A DNA stretch of 64,000 nt from Candidatus Muiribacterium halophilum. Its GTDB lineage: Bacteria > Muiribacteriota > Muiribacteriia > Muiribacteriales > Muiribacteriaceae. The stretch lies in NCBI GenBank assembly GCA_023228995.1, contig JALOAD010000004.1, forward strand, positions 1 to 64,000. Direction: 5' to 3'. The position numbers and the translations under genes are program-made. Below the pieces are notes generated by a model. That model saw nothing but the letters and a program-made list of their open reading frames with translations, ran no database searches and was not told the origin of the DNA. Below are positions 20,188 through 30,700 of this stretch, in pieces (the stretch's first letter is position 1; each line of letters opens with the position of its first letter).

Positions 20188-21540
20188 TTATAAATTATAA
20201 ACACACTCACCATGTACATCATGAACAGCTTCCATAACAGCTTCCGAAAGTGTAGGATGAGCATGAATAACACTGCTCCACTCATATACTTTCAACCTTG
20301 TGGCAATTGCTGTTACTGCTTCTGATATAAGTTCAGTAACTTTTGGACCTAACATATGAATACCAAGTATATTATCGTTTTCATCACTAAGAATCTTGAC
20401 AAATCCTTCGTTTTCACCAATAGCTAATGCTTTTCCTAAAGCATTAAATCTAAAAACTCCTTTATTATACTTTCCATTTTCCATATCATCAACCTGTTTT
20501 TCAGTCATACCAACCCATGCAGCTTCAGGATGTGTATAAATGCAACTTGGTATAGCTTTTTCAGAAAAATGACATTCTTCACCTAATATATTATTAACAG
20601 CAATAAGTGCCTGAGAAGATGCTACATGTGCTAACTGATATTTTGAAACAATATCACCAATAGCATAAATGTTTTTTTTATCTGTCATCATTCTACTATC
20701 AACTTTAATTAAATTGTTGTTTTTTTCAAGTTTTAATTTTATATTTTTTAGATTAAGAGATCTTCCCGCAGCAATAAGGACTTTATCAAATTCCATTTCA
20801 CTTTTATCATTTATTTTTACAATTACTTTTTCATTTAAAACATTAATATTATCAACCGCTTTACCGGTAATTATCTTTATTCCCTGTTTTTTTAGCATAG
20901 TCCTAAGTCTTTTTACAATATCAATATCTGCCATTGGCAATATATTTTCTGCAATTTCAATTATTGTTACATTTTTCCCAAATCCTTGCCATAAACTTGC
21001 AAACTCAACTCCAATCACTCCACCACCAACAATAAGAATGTTTTGTGGTATATCTTTAAGTTCAAGTGCATGAGTGCTATTTAAAATAAATTTACCATCT
21101 GTTTTCATTCCTTTTAATTCCATTGGACTTGAGCCTGTTGCAATTATTATATTATCAGCTTTATAAACCTCTCCATTACACAATATTGTTGAATTTTCCT
21201 CAAGAATTGCTTCGCCTCTAATTAAATTTATCTTTCTTTTTTTTATTAAAAGTTCAATACCACTTCTCAAAGATTTTACAATATCATCTTTTCTATTAAA
21301 AACAGTTTCAAAATCTATTTCTGTTTTATCTACTTTTATACCAAATTTTGCTGAATCGAGTATTTTTTGATAAAGTTGAGAACTTGCAAGAAGTGATTTT
21401 GTAGGAATGCAACCCCAGTTAAGACAGGTTCCGCCAACATGTTCTTTTTCAAAAAGTATTACAGAAAGTCCTTTTATTGCAGCGTATAAAGCAGCAGTAT
21501 ATCCTCCAGGACCTGCTCCAATTATTGCTAAATCAGCCAT
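20188..21540 (-). CDS. lpd: Dihydrolipoyl dehydrogenase (E3 / L protein)
   Basis: A 450-residue flavoprotein. It has the FAD-binding GAGPGGYTAALYAA at the N-terminus, the redox disulfide GGTCLNWGCIPTKS near residue 40, a second GGGVIGVEFASLW NAD site near 175, and the C-terminal HAHPTLSEAV with the His-Glu pair. It reoxidises dihydrolipoyl-GcvH. GGGGG lies about 7 nt upstream of the ATG. No 2-oxoacid dehydrogenase E1/E2 genes are nearby, so in this operon its partner is the glycine cleavage system. Confidence 0.98.
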   Translation of the reverse strand: MADLAIIGAGPGGYTAALYAAIKGLSVILFEKEHVGGTCLNWGCIPTKSLLASSQLYQKILDSAKFGIKVDKTEIDFETVFNRKDDIVKSLRSGIELLIKKRKINLIRGEAILEENSTILCNGEVYKADNIIIATGSSPMELKGMKTDGKFILNSTHALELKDIPQNILIVGGGVIGVEFASLWQGFGKNVTIIEIAENILPMADIDIVKRLRTMLKKQGIKIITGKAVDNINVLNEKVIVKINDKSEMEFDKVLIAAGRSLNLKNIKLKLEKNNNLIKVDSRMMTDKKNIYAIGDIVSKYQLAHVASSQALIAVNNILGEECHFSEKAIPSCIYTHPEAAWVGMTEKQVDDMENGKYNKGVFRFNALGKALAIGENEGFVKILSDENDNILGIHMLGPKVTELISEAVTAIATRLKVYEWSSVIHAHPTLSEAVMEAVHDVHGECVYNL

Positions 21541-21553
21541 TGAATATTCCCCC

Positions 21554-22003
21554 TTAATCTATAAGAAAAAGTACCTGACCTTTTGTAACAGGTTGTCCAT
21601 TATCAATTGTAATATCAGCAATTTTACCTGAAAAATCAGATTTTATTTCATTCATTAATTTCATAGATTCTATTATACAAACAACCTGACCTTGTTTTAT
21701 AATCTCTCCTACTTCAACAAAAGATTTAGCATTTGGAGAAGGAGATCTGTAAAAATTTCCATTTATAGGACTTTTTACTTCTTTAAAATCTTTTTTATTA
21801 TCTTCAGACTTTTTTACAGGTTTAGACTCAGATAAAATAAAATCCTCTTTTATTTTAATTTTAGGTTTTTCCACAAATATTTGCTGTTCAACATTTTCTT
21901 TACTTAAACTTATTTCTAAATCACCATCTTTAAAAGAAAATTCACTTAATTCATATTTGTCAAATAATTCAAAAATCTTAGATATATCTTTTAATTCTTT
22001 CAT
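21554..22003 (-). CDS. accB: Biotin carboxyl carrier protein of acetyl-CoA carboxylase
   Basis: A 149-residue AccB. The N-terminal helix region ISKIFELFDKYELSEFSF is typical, followed by a charged linker. The C-terminal biotinyl domain has ESMKLMNEI (biotin Lys near residue 115), the AccB form of the site. It carries carboxyl groups for malonyl-CoA formation. The position next to lpd might suggest a lipoyl protein, but the sequence is clearly AccB. The carboxylase subunit gene accC is not in this window, which is unusual because the two are often adjacent. Confidence 0.93.
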   Translation of the reverse strand: MKELKDISKIFELFDKYELSEFSFKDGDLEISLSKENVEQQIFVEKPKIKIKEDFILSESKPVKKSEDNKKDFKEVKSPINGNFYRSPSPNAKSFVEVGEIIKQGQVVCIIESMKLMNEIKSDFSGKIADITIDNGQPVTKGQVLFLID

Positions 22004-22015
22004 AAATCATTACTC

Positions 22016-22540
22016 CTAATATAATTTAACGAGTTTTACATCTTTTATTCCAAATTTCAAAGCAGTATCAACATCTTTAAAACATAAATCTATTCTTTTT
22101 CCTTTAATTTTTCCACCAATATCAGCAGCATAAGCAAGTCCATACTTTTCAACATAAACAATAGAGCCTAATTTAATTTCTCTTGGATCAACTGCTATAA
22201 CACCATGATCTGCAATCAATTCAGTAAATGTAAAACCATCTGCATATATGCCACAACTTTCAGGTCCTGGCGTATAAGCTGTTGCTTTCATATTAAATAC
22301 TTTTTGTCCATTCCATCTAGGTTTAGCGACAAATCTTGTATAAACAAGTATTTCTTCATTTTTTTCAATTCTAAAATATTCATGCAAAGTTCCTTTTATA
22401 TCAGTTTTATCAATATAAAATTCTTTTTTTGAAAATAAATTGTGATTTTGAAGACTATTCTCGGATGTGATTATTCTGCTTTCGGAACTTAAAACAAAAA
22501 TTATAATTGAAGCAATAAAACAGATAAAAATTTTTTTCAT
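22016..22540 (-). CDS. Secreted 3D-domain protein (MltA/RpfB-like double-psi barrel)
   Basis: A 174-residue protein with an N-terminal signal or anchor (about 1-20). The C-terminal ~90 residues form a 3D domain: MKATAYTPGPESCGIYADG, IAVDPREIKLGSIVYVEKYG, AADIGGKIKGKRIDLCF. The three conserved aspartates of the name are in VDPR, AADIGG and RIDLCF. Such domains are found in peptidoglycan lytic transglycosylases and in YabE/RpfB-type proteins, so a cell-wall role in the periplasm is likely. It is the first gene after the strong promoter at 22568-22596 and 12 bp before accB. Confidence 0.85.
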   Translation of the reverse strand: MKKIFICFIASIIIFVLSSESRIITSENSLQNHNLFSKKEFYIDKTDIKGTLHEYFRIEKNEEILVYTRFVAKPRWNGQKVFNMKATAYTPGPESCGIYADGFTFTELIADHGVIAVDPREIKLGSIVYVEKYGLAYAADIGGKIKGKRIDLCFKDVDTALKFGIKDVKLVKLY

Positions 22541-22567
22541 AATACCGCCATTTATTTTTATGACAAT

Positions 22568-22596
22568 ATAATATTTTTTTTAATTAGGAATGTCAA
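22568..22596 (-). promoter_or_regulatory. Near-consensus promoter for the 17-gene operon
   Basis: On the minus strand TTGACA (22591-22596) and TATTAT (22568-22573) are spaced by exactly 17 nt and lie about 30-55 bp upstream of the 3D-protein ATG. No other promoter of this quality was seen between here and 4.8 kb. Confidence 0.8.
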
Positions 22597-22639
22597 ATAA
22601 CAATTAAATTTAATAAAAATAGAAAAGATGTACTAAATC

Positions 22640-22740
22640 GGTATGAGAGTATAAGAGATGTATAAAAACTGTAAAAGATTTTCCTATCTCACCCTTTCAC
22701 CACTCACTATTTCAAGCCTTTATACCGTATTTGTACCTTT
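22640..22740 (-). repeat. Degenerate 8-bp-period repeat locus B (3' of pdxA)
   Basis: On the minus strand, just after the pdxA stop, GTGA-containing units follow each other at 7-8 bp (CTTGAAAT, AGTGAGT, GGTGAAAG, GGTGAGAT, AGGAAAAT). The tract is flanked by CGGTAT motifs in both orientations. The plus-strand stretch from about 22640 (CGGTATGAGAGTATAAG, then AAAACTGTAA) closely resembles minus-strand sequence at about 4715-4735 in locus A. It is non-coding. Confidence 0.5.
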
Positions 22741-22749
22741 TCATTGCTT

Positions 22750-23718
22750 TTATAATTTCCCTGCTACTTTATATGCATTTACAAAACTTTTAATTGAAGC
22801 TTTCCCAGTTCCTGTTATATCAAAAGCAGTGCCATGATCTGGAGAAGTCCTTATTATTTCAGTACCGTAAGTAATATTAACCCCAGTTTCAAAATTATTC
22901 ATTTTAAAAGGAATTAGACCCTGATCATGATACATACAAACAACAGAATTTATTTCTTTGCAAGCAACTTTATAAAATAAAGTATCGGCCGCAAATATCT
23001 GCTTAATAACATATCCTGATTTAACCATGTCAAGAGCTTTTCTTATGTGTTTTTCCTCATTTCCAAGATATCCTCCTTCTCCTGCATGAGGATTAAATGA
23101 ACAAACTGCAACCTTTGCATTTTTTCCATAAACTTTTTTTGAAAAATCAAGAGTATTAATAATAGTATTATATACATTTTCACAATTTATAAGTGAGCTA
23201 ACTTTATTTAAAGGTTCATGAATTGTAACAAGAGATACTAAAAATTCCGGTGAATATAAAATCATTGTGAATTTTGTTGAATTTCTGCAATTATCACCAA
23301 AAACTTCAGTATGACCGGGATATTTTATATTATTCATATACCATGCTTCTTTACATATAGGAAGAGTTACAACAGCATGAGCTTTTCTATTATTTAAAAT
23401 TTCAATACTTTTCAAAACTGCATTATAAGAGCTAAGTCCTGTTTTTGCAGAAATTTTACCTTTGTTTATTTCGCAATCTAAAATACAATCAAGTATATTT
23501 ATTTTTCCTTTTAAATAATCTTTTATATCTTTTATAAAATAGAGTTTATCTTTTAAATTGAAATCCCATATTTTATCAATATATTCAAGAACATTTCTCT
23601 TGCTTGATATAAGAACATAATCACCTGTAATACTATTACTTTCTATAGCTCTAAAAAACAGTTCAAGACCTATACCGTTAGTATCTCCCTGAGTTATAAG
23701 AATTAATGATGTATTCAA
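22750..23718 (-). CDS. pdxA: 4-hydroxythreonine-4-phosphate dehydrogenase (PdxA family)
   Basis: A 322-residue PdxA-family dehydrogenase. It has ITQGDTNGIGLEL at the N-terminus and the three metal-binding His sites: YPGHTEVFGD, FNPHAGEGGYLG and MYHDQGLIPFK. The closing RTSPDHGTAFDITGTGKA is intact. PdxA makes the pyridoxal-phosphate precursor; PdxA2 relatives act on 4-phospho-threonate/erythronate, and sequence by eye does not separate the two. A TTG at 23718 is preferred as the start because AGGAG lies 7 nt upstream; the ATG five codons earlier has no site. It overlaps lpxK by about 41 bp at the end of the LPS operon. Confidence 0.92.
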   Translation of the reverse strand: MNTSLILITQGDTNGIGLELFFRAIESNSITGDYVLISSKRNVLEYIDKIWDFNLKDKLYFIKDIKDYLKGKINILDCILDCEINKGKISAKTGLSSYNAVLKSIEILNNRKAHAVVTLPICKEAWYMNNIKYPGHTEVFGDNCRNSTKFTMILYSPEFLVSLVTIHEPLNKVSSLINCENVYNTIINTLDFSKKVYGKNAKVAVCSFNPHAGEGGYLGNEEKHIRKALDMVKSGYVIKQIFAADTLFYKVACKEINSVVCMYHDQGLIPFKMNNFETGVNITYGTEIIRTSPDHGTAFDITGTGKASIKSFVNAYKVAGKL

Positions 23719-24700
23719 AAAGTGTCTCCTCATTACTTATTTTAGCATTAACTTTAAGAAAATAAATATTTGTAAATTTATCTTTTAATTTATAATAATC
23801 TTTTTCTGTACAAATTATTTCTGTAATATTATTTTCTTTTATATATTTTTTTATATTTTTTATTTTAATATAATCAAAAACCTCATGATCATTAAATTCC
23901 ATAGTATAAAATTCTGTACAATTTACAATGTTTTTAACACATTCAAAAAAAGATTTTGGTTTAGCAATACCAGCTATTGCAAGTAATTTGTGTGATTTTT
24001 TAATAAGAGAATTATATTTGTAATTCATAATAGATATGTTTTCTTTTTTATTAAAATATTTTGTAACTTTTTTTTCATCGACAATTTTATTATTATCATT
24101 TTTTATTACAACCCAAGAAGCACGATTTAAACATTTGATAGGTTCACGCATTATTCCGGCTGGAAGTATTTTTTTATTATAAAAATATTCACTTGAATCA
24201 ACACATACAATATCTATATCTCTTTCAAGCCTCCAATACTGAAATGCATCGTCAAGCACTATAAAATCAGGTGAATATTCTTTCTCAGCCAAAACTGCAA
24301 CACTTGCTCTTGATTTACCAATATATACTGGCACTTTTGTATTATAAGCAATAATCCAAGGTTCATCACCACTTTCTTCAATATTCATTAAAAATTTTTC
24401 TCCATCAAAAATTTTACCATTATTTTTTTTTGAATTATAAGCACGAAATACAACACATACAGAAAAATTTCTTTTTTTAAGTTCTTCAACAAGCCATATA
24501 ACAAATGGAGTTTTTCCAGTTCCACCCGCAGTTATATTTCCAACTGCTATAACTTTTGACTTTTTAAGCATGGTTTTTGGAAAAAGTTTATATTTAAATA
24601 TTAAAAATTTCATTCTATAGAGAATATAATATATTTTAGAAAATAAATTGAGAATAAGTCTTAAAAAAATGTTTTTTTTATAAATTATATTTCTGTTCAT
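23678..24700 (-). CDS. lpxK: Tetraacyldisaccharide 4'-kinase
   Basis: A 340-residue LpxK. A short membrane-anchoring N-terminus is followed by the family P-loop VGNITAGGTGKTPFVIWL (about residues 52-70). DDAFQYWRLERDIDIVCVD (about 145-165) and the late TEKDYYKL motif are also present. It phosphorylates the 4' position of the lipid A disaccharide at the inner membrane. It overlaps the GT4 gene by 23 bp and pdxA by about 41 bp. It is direct evidence for lipid A synthesis in this organism. Confidence 0.96.
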   Translation of the reverse strand: MNRNIIYKKNIFLRLILNLFSKIYYILYRMKFLIFKYKLFPKTMLKKSKVIAVGNITAGGTGKTPFVIWLVEELKKRNFSVCVVFRAYNSKKNNGKIFDGEKFLMNIEESGDEPWIIAYNTKVPVYIGKSRASVAVLAEKEYSPDFIVLDDAFQYWRLERDIDIVCVDSSEYFYNKKILPAGIMREPIKCLNRASWVVIKNDNNKIVDEKKVTKYFNKKENISIMNYKYNSLIKKSHKLLAIAGIAKPKSFFECVKNIVNCTEFYTMEFNDHEVFDYIKIKNIKKYIKENNITEIICTEKDYYKLKDKFTNIYFLKVNAKISNEETLFEYIINSYNSGRY

Positions 24701-25739
24701 AAAATTCTTGTAATATATTTACCATTTTTATTACATTAAAATTGTTTTTTAAATGCAAATTATTGTTTTTAACAATATATTTAATTTTTTCTTTATCTTC
24801 TAAAATTGAGAGTATTTTTTCAGAATATTGGCTTTCATCATTATTTTCAACAATACAATGCTCGGGTAATTCTTCGCTAATTCCACCGACATTTGAAGCA
24901 AATACAGGAATATTTCTCGCCATTGCCTCAAGAATTGATATAGGTATATTTTCTTTATAAGAAGGAAGAACAAATACATCCATAATAATACCAGCTTCTT
25001 CCCAAGGTTTTTCAAGTGCACCTGTAAATATAATTTTATCTTTAATTTTGGAATTTTTACATATATTCTCAAGTTTTTTTCTTTCAGGTCCATCACCAAT
25101 TATCAATAAACAAATATCTTTTCGATTTTTACACATAATTTCAAAACTTTTTATAAGTATATCAACTCCTTTTAAATGATGAAGTCTTGCTAAAGTACCA
25201 ATGACTTTTGAATTTAAAGGAATATTAAAATGTATTTTTAAATTATTTTTATAATTTTCATCAAATTGTTCAACTTCAGAATCAATTCCTATATTTATAA
25301 GTTTTTTTTCAATATTAATAAAATAGTTTTTAAAATGATTCATCTGAAAATTACACAAAAATACAATACTTCCTACGAATCTATAATAAAACCTTTTATC
25401 TAAACCATGCATAGTTCCAATTACAGGTTTTTTTAATAATCTTCCACAAAGACCTGCAAAAAAAACAGCTCTATTTAAATTAGCATGTACTACATTGTAT
25501 TTTTTAATAATAAAAAGAAGTTTTAAAAAAGAAAAAATATCAGCATTATCATAAAATGGTACAAAATATGTTTTATCTGCATATTTTGATGCAGTTTTCA
25601 TAAATATAGAATTCTTAGGTGCACATACTGCACAAAAAAACCTCGTTTTATCTATTTTTTTTAAAATTTCTAAGACATAATTCTCACCACCGCCAAAACC
25701 TGATGAGCTTACTACAAAAAGTAATTTTATTTTATTCAT
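24678..25739 (-). CDS. GT4-family glycosyltransferase
   Basis: A 353-residue GT-B fold enzyme. The N-terminal SSSGFGGGENYVLEIL is the acceptor-side glycine loop. GTLARLHHLKGVDILIKSFE and IIGDGPERKKLE build the nucleotide-sugar domain, and ENIPISILEAMA is the EX7E motif of retaining GT4 enzymes. Its place between waaA and lpxK points to LPS core glycosylation, probably adding a sugar to Kdo or an early core residue. The donor is not predictable. It overlaps waaA by 8 bp. Confidence 0.9.
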   Translation of the reverse strand: MNKIKLLFVVSSSGFGGGENYVLEILKKIDKTRFFCAVCAPKNSIFMKTASKYADKTYFVPFYDNADIFSFLKLLFIIKKYNVVHANLNRAVFFAGLCGRLLKKPVIGTMHGLDKRFYYRFVGSIVFLCNFQMNHFKNYFINIEKKLINIGIDSEVEQFDENYKNNLKIHFNIPLNSKVIGTLARLHHLKGVDILIKSFEIMCKNRKDICLLIIGDGPERKKLENICKNSKIKDKIIFTGALEKPWEEAGIIMDVFVLPSYKENIPISILEAMARNIPVFASNVGGISEELPEHCIVENNDESQYSEKILSILEDKEKIKYIVKNNNLHLKNNFNVIKMVNILQEFYEQKYNL

Positions 25740-26922
25740 TTATAATATCCATAGCTATTTTATAACTTATTTTACTATGTTTTTCAAAGAAAAAGGCAAG
25801 TTTATTATTTAAATTAGAATTAATACTCAAATCTAAAATCTCATCAAAACCTTTTCCTATAAAGTTCATCTCCTTTATTTTTTTTACAGCTTGTGTTTTT
25901 TTAAGTTCTTCATATTCATTTTTAAAATTTTTTGTATTTGGACCAATTACTACAGGAATACCAGTTTTTAAAGCTTCTATAAAATTATGCACTCCAGTTT
26001 TTTTAAATCCTCCTCCAATATACGCTACAGTACATTCTCTATAAATATCCTGAAGAATACCAAAAACATCTATTAATATTATATTATTATTTAATTTTTC
26101 TTTAGAATAAAAAGAGAAATTTAAATTTTTACTTTTAATATAATCAATAATTTTGTTATTATTGTTAAAATTTCTTGGTGCTAAAATTAATTTTAATTTT
26201 TTTTCCTGACAATAATCAATTAGAAATTTTTCTTCAGGCCAATGAGTAGAACCGCCAATAATAATTTTTTCAGAAATTAATTTTTTACAATTTAAATAAT
26301 TATTCTCAAATTTAAGATTACCATAGTATTTAATTTTATTTATAGATATAAATTTTTTAAAATTTTTAATTTCATCTTTATTTTGAACATATACACTTTT
26401 TAAATCTGAAAACATATTTTTACAAAAAGAGCCAAATATATTAAAAAATCTATATGTATTTTGAGACATTCTTGCATTTACAATATAAATTGGTATGTAT
26501 AATTTTTTAGCTTGAAAAAACAGATTCGGCCAGTAATCTACTTCTGATATAAAAATTCTTTTTACACAATTAACTTTTAAAAATCTTTTTACAAAAAAAG
26601 ATAAATCAACAGGATACATAACACACTTTATATTATTATCTCTTTTATTTATATATTCAAAAGTTTCTCTACATGTTGTTGAAATAATAAATTTTTCTTT
26701 GAACATTACAGCAAGATTAAGAACAGCATTTGCTTCTCCAACTGATACACAATGAAAAAGATTTACATTTTCTTTTTCAACTTTATAAAATACAGCATAA
26801 TGTTTAAAAAAACATAATTTATCAGTTTTATAAAGATATGCCAACAGTGGTATAAGTATAATACTTAATAATATTGTAATAAAAAAATCATATAAAAAAA
26901 TCACAAAGCATTTTTCCTGCAT
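25732..26922 (-). CDS. waaA: 3-deoxy-D-manno-octulosonic acid transferase (Kdo transferase)
   Basis: A 396-residue WaaA/KdtA. It has an N-terminal membrane anchor (about 10-28), FHCVSVGEANAV near 55 (catalytic Glu in SVGE), ISEVDYWPNLF near 125, STHWPEEKFL near 230, and YIGGGFKKTGVHNFIEAL near 305. It transfers Kdo from CMP-Kdo to lipid A precursor at the inner membrane. It overlaps the acyltransferase gene by 22 bp and GT4 by 8 bp. It seems to be the only Kdo transferase in the window; mono- or bifunctionality cannot be read. Confidence 0.94.
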   Translation of the reverse strand: MQEKCFVIFLYDFFITILLSIILIPLLAYLYKTDKLCFFKHYAVFYKVEKENVNLFHCVSVGEANAVLNLAVMFKEKFIISTTCRETFEYINKRDNNIKCVMYPVDLSFFVKRFLKVNCVKRIFISEVDYWPNLFFQAKKLYIPIYIVNARMSQNTYRFFNIFGSFCKNMFSDLKSVYVQNKDEIKNFKKFISINKIKYYGNLKFENNYLNCKKLISEKIIIGGSTHWPEEKFLIDYCQEKKLKLILAPRNFNNNNKIIDYIKSKNLNFSFYSKEKLNNNIILIDVFGILQDIYRECTVAYIGGGFKKTGVHNFIEALKTGIPVVIGPNTKNFKNEYEELKKTQAVKKIKEMNFIGKGFDEILDLSINSNLNNKLAFFFEKHSKISYKIAMDIINE

Positions 26923-27734
26923 ATTGGATAATGTCTTCTATATAACCATCTATTATAAAATAAAAGCCAGTTTTCAGGTTTTTCTTGTATGACTTTTTCA
27001 TAAAATTCAATTGTTTTTTGAACAAATTCTTTTTTTCTATCAATAGAATTTTCACTTTCTATTTGTATTTGCGGATAAAATATAACTTTATGCTTTAAAA
27101 AACCTATTCTTTCCATAATTGTCGGAACAAAAACATTGTTTTTTCTTGCTGCAAAAGATGCTGCTCCAGAAGGAAAACTTACTTTTTTTCCAAAAAAATT
27201 CGTCCATATTCCTGAACTTTCACCATCCTGATCTATTAGAAATGCAACGACAAATTCTTTATCGTTAACTTTTCTAAATATTTCTCTGCTATTTGTTCTT
27301 ATAATTGTTCCAATATTATATTTTCCTCTTACATATTGAAGCATTTTGTCTAAAATACCATTTCTTGGAGGTAAAATTATTGAATATAAAGGAAATTTCT
27401 TAACAGATAACCATGCTCCAAATAATTCCCAATTACCAAAATGTCCAGAAATAAAAGAAATATTATTTCCTTTATCTTTTTCTTTTTTATAATTTTCAAA
27501 ACCTTCAACTGTAATATTAAATAGTTTGAATAAACCTAAAGACATTAAAAAAAATTCAATAATATTATATAGTTGAAAAATAAGAAATTTTAATGCAATC
27601 TTTTTTTTTACTTTAAAATCAATGTTATTTCCAAGTATTATATTTAAATTTTTAAAAATTACTTTTCTTAGATTTTCATTAAACCTATATATTAAAATTG
27701 CAATTATCGTTAGTATTTTATCCATAAAGTCCAA
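26901..27734 (-). CDS. Lysophospholipid/lipid A acyltransferase (LpxL/HtrB family)
   Basis: A 277-residue protein of the LpxL family with an N-terminal membrane segment. The catalytic HX4E motif is GHFGNWE near residue 95, and later blocks are FLIDQDGESSG, FPSGAASFA and WLLFYNRWLYRR. It likely adds a secondary acyl chain to Kdo-lipid A, in keeping with the downstream waaA and lpxK. The start is TTG at 27734 with GAGG 5 nt upstream; an ATG three codons on is the alternative. It begins 12 bp after the stop of the giant HEAT-TPR gene. Confidence 0.9.
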   Translation of the reverse strand: MDFMDKILTIIAILIYRFNENLRKVIFKNLNIILGNNIDFKVKKKIALKFLIFQLYNIIEFFLMSLGLFKLFNITVEGFENYKKEKDKGNNISFISGHFGNWELFGAWLSVKKFPLYSIILPPRNGILDKMLQYVRGKYNIGTIIRTNSREIFRKVNDKEFVVAFLIDQDGESSGIWTNFFGKKVSFPSGAASFAARKNNVFVPTIMERIGFLKHKVIFYPQIQIESENSIDRKKEFVQKTIEFYEKVIQEKPENWLLFYNRWLYRRHYPICRKNAL

Positions 27735-27746
27735 TTGACCCTCTGA

Positions 27747-30700
27747 TTAAAAATTATATGCTGACATACCTTCAGGCTTAAGCATTTCTTGTGCTTCTCT
27801 AGCTTCAAGACTATCTATTGAAGCTATATTAACTACTCTGATTGATTCTGAAATCGCTTCATCGACCTTTCCAAGTACATGATATACTTTTGCAAGCTCA
27901 AGATGATATGCTGGATTATTCTTTTCAATATTAACAAGTTTTTCAAGAACTTCAAGAGATTTGTCATATTCTTTTTTTCTTGAGTATATTTTTGAAAGTC
28001 TAAAAAGCCCTTCTGTATTTTCAGGAGAATTTCTAATAAGCTTTTCATAAAGCTCAATAGCATCAGAACTCATTCCTTGTCTTACGTAAATAGAAGCAAG
28101 ATCATGATACGGCTTTTCCCATGAAGAATCTACTTTTATTGCTTCTTTATAGTATGAAATTGCTTTGTCAAGTATTTGTTTGTCTTCAAACACCTGTGCA
28201 ATCTTTGAATATACTTCAGAAACTGTATTATTAAATTTAAGAGCTTCCCTGTAATATGCAAGAGCTTTATCAAGATATCCTTTTCTAAAATAAATATCTC
28301 CAGCACAAAGATATACATCCCACATAGTTTTATCTTTAAGTATTATTTCTTGATATATTCTTAAAGCTTCATCATATCTGGAATTGTTTTCATGACATAA
28401 AGCAAGTTTTTTTAATATATAGAGATTTTCAGGTTCATATTCAAGAACTTTTTCAAGTTCTTTTCTTGCACCATCAAAATTTTCAAGTTTTATAAAAATA
28501 TCTGAAAACAAAATTCTTACTTTTTTTTCAAAATCAACTGTAAGTTTTTTACCTAGAATATTTCCAAGTATATCAATACTAGCTTTATAGTTTTCCTGAA
28601 TAAAATTAATAAAAGCTAGCCTGAAATTAGCTTCATTATTATCAGGATTTAATTTTAAAAGTTTTTTAAGATATGCAGAAGCTTCAATAAGCTTTTCTGA
28701 TTTTTCACAAATTTCACTTGCTCTAAACAAAACATCTTCTCTATTAGGATAATATGTTAAAATATTTTCTATTATAGATAAAGCTTCATCATAAAGACCT
28801 TCCATTTCATAACATTTTGAAAGTCCTGTATAAGCATCCCAGTATTCAGGATTCATCTGAAGAGCTTTTTTATAATATTTAATACCTTCCTGAATATTTC
28901 CTAGTTTAAGACAACAATCAGCTATTCTCTTATTAATATAAGAATAATCCTGTTCAGGCATATCAATTAATTCTCTGAAACCTTCAAGTGCTTCTTCATA
29001 TTTTTCTCTTTCAAAAAGTATATCAGACATTATTTTGATAGTTTCATCATTAACTTTTATATCACTAGCTTTTCTAATACAATTTTCTGCATTTTCAAAA
29101 TCTCTTGATTTAAAAAATACTTTCGCCATAGAAATAAGCTTTGAAACATCATCTAAATCATAATCAAGAAATTTTATTGCTATTCTGTATGCTTCTTCTT
29201 CTTTATTATTTTTTTCCAAAAGTTCCATATAAAAAAATTCAGCTTCTTCATTTTCTGAATCATAACTTCTAAACTTTTCCAAAAATCTTAATTTAGCTTT
29301 TTCATCTCCAACAAGTTTGGCAAGCATAAAATAACATTCATAACAAGCTGGATTAAATAAAACTGATTTTTCAAAATATTTAATTGCATCTCCGTTTAAT
29401 TCTTGGCCCGCATAGAGTTTACCTAAAATAAAATAAGCTTTATAATCCTCATTGTTTTTTTCAATAAAAGTTTTAAGTTTTTTTTCAGCTTCATCAAATT
29501 CATTGTTTTTTATAAGAAGTTCACAAATCTCATAAAATCTATCTTTTTCATCCATTGGATCTATTTCAAGTTCTTTCATGAGTTTTAATGAAGCTTCAGG
29601 ATCTTTATCCCTTAATAAAACACTCATAGAATAAACAACATCACTTTCTCTATAACCTTCATTGTATATTTCTCTAAAACAATCAAGAGCTTTATCATTC
29701 ATTTTCATTTCCTGATAAATAAAACCAAGCTCTTTTCTAACATCAATTCTGATATTTTCATTATTTAAAAGTTGTTGAAGTTTTGCAACAGAATCATTAT
29801 ATCTTCTGGTAAATCTATAAGAACGAGATAATTCAAATTGAGCATCGTAATTATCAGGTTTCATAAGAACAGATTTTTCAAGAAAATTTATACTTTCTTG
29901 ATATTTTTTTCTGATTGAATAAATTTTACCTGAATAATAATAAGAATCTGGATTATTTGGATTCTGTGAAATACTTTTTCTTAAATTATCGAGTGCTTTA
30001 TCATAATCTTTTTTAAAAAAACAAGCTTTCCCTAAATCAAGATATAAAGTCCAATTTAATTCCATTTCTTTTGCACTAAATTCAAGTAAATTTATTATAC
30101 TATCATATTTTTCCTTATCAAAATAAATACTTGCCATATAATGCAATACTTTAGAATTTTTAATATCTTTTTTTATATATTGTTTGAAAATGTTCAACGC
30201 TTCATCATATTTTTGAGATATAAAAAGATTTTCTCCATATTCATAAAGAAATTCCTCATCATCAGAATGTTCAAGCATAGAAAGATACTCAGAGGCTTTT
30301 TCAATATTTCCTGATTTTTTATAAAAAAATGCATTTGCTTTAAGATAATCCTCATCATCAGAAGAATCAGCAAATTTCTTTGAATAATCATTTAGAATAT
30401 TTTGAGCTTCTTCAAATCTTTCTCTATCACAAAGTATTCTTACAAGATTAATATATATTTTTCTATCAAGAGGATTTATATCAAGAGCTTTTTTTAAAGA
30501 AAATTCACTATCCTCTATTTTCCCGGCTTTCATAGAGATTTCTGAAAGAAGTATATAAGCATCTGTATATCTATTATTTCTTGAAATAGCTTTTCTAATA
30601 TAATTATTTGCAGATTCATTTTCTCCTGCTAGAAAATAAGTTTTTGCAAGAAGATAATTAATATGAGGTTCATCATTTTCTCCAAGATTTTTCAATAAAA

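Noticed and set aside
21554-22003. Lipoyl-domain E2 fragment belonging with lpd
   Set aside because: The modified-lysine motif is ESMKLMNEI and the N-terminal helix is that of AccB; lipoyl domains have DK(A/V) at this point.
19000-22560. Glycine riboswitch controlling the gcv genes
   Set aside because: Gaps before gcvT (55 bp) and gcvH (54 bp) are too short, and the leader before the first operon gene shows no tandem glycine aptamer-like sequence.
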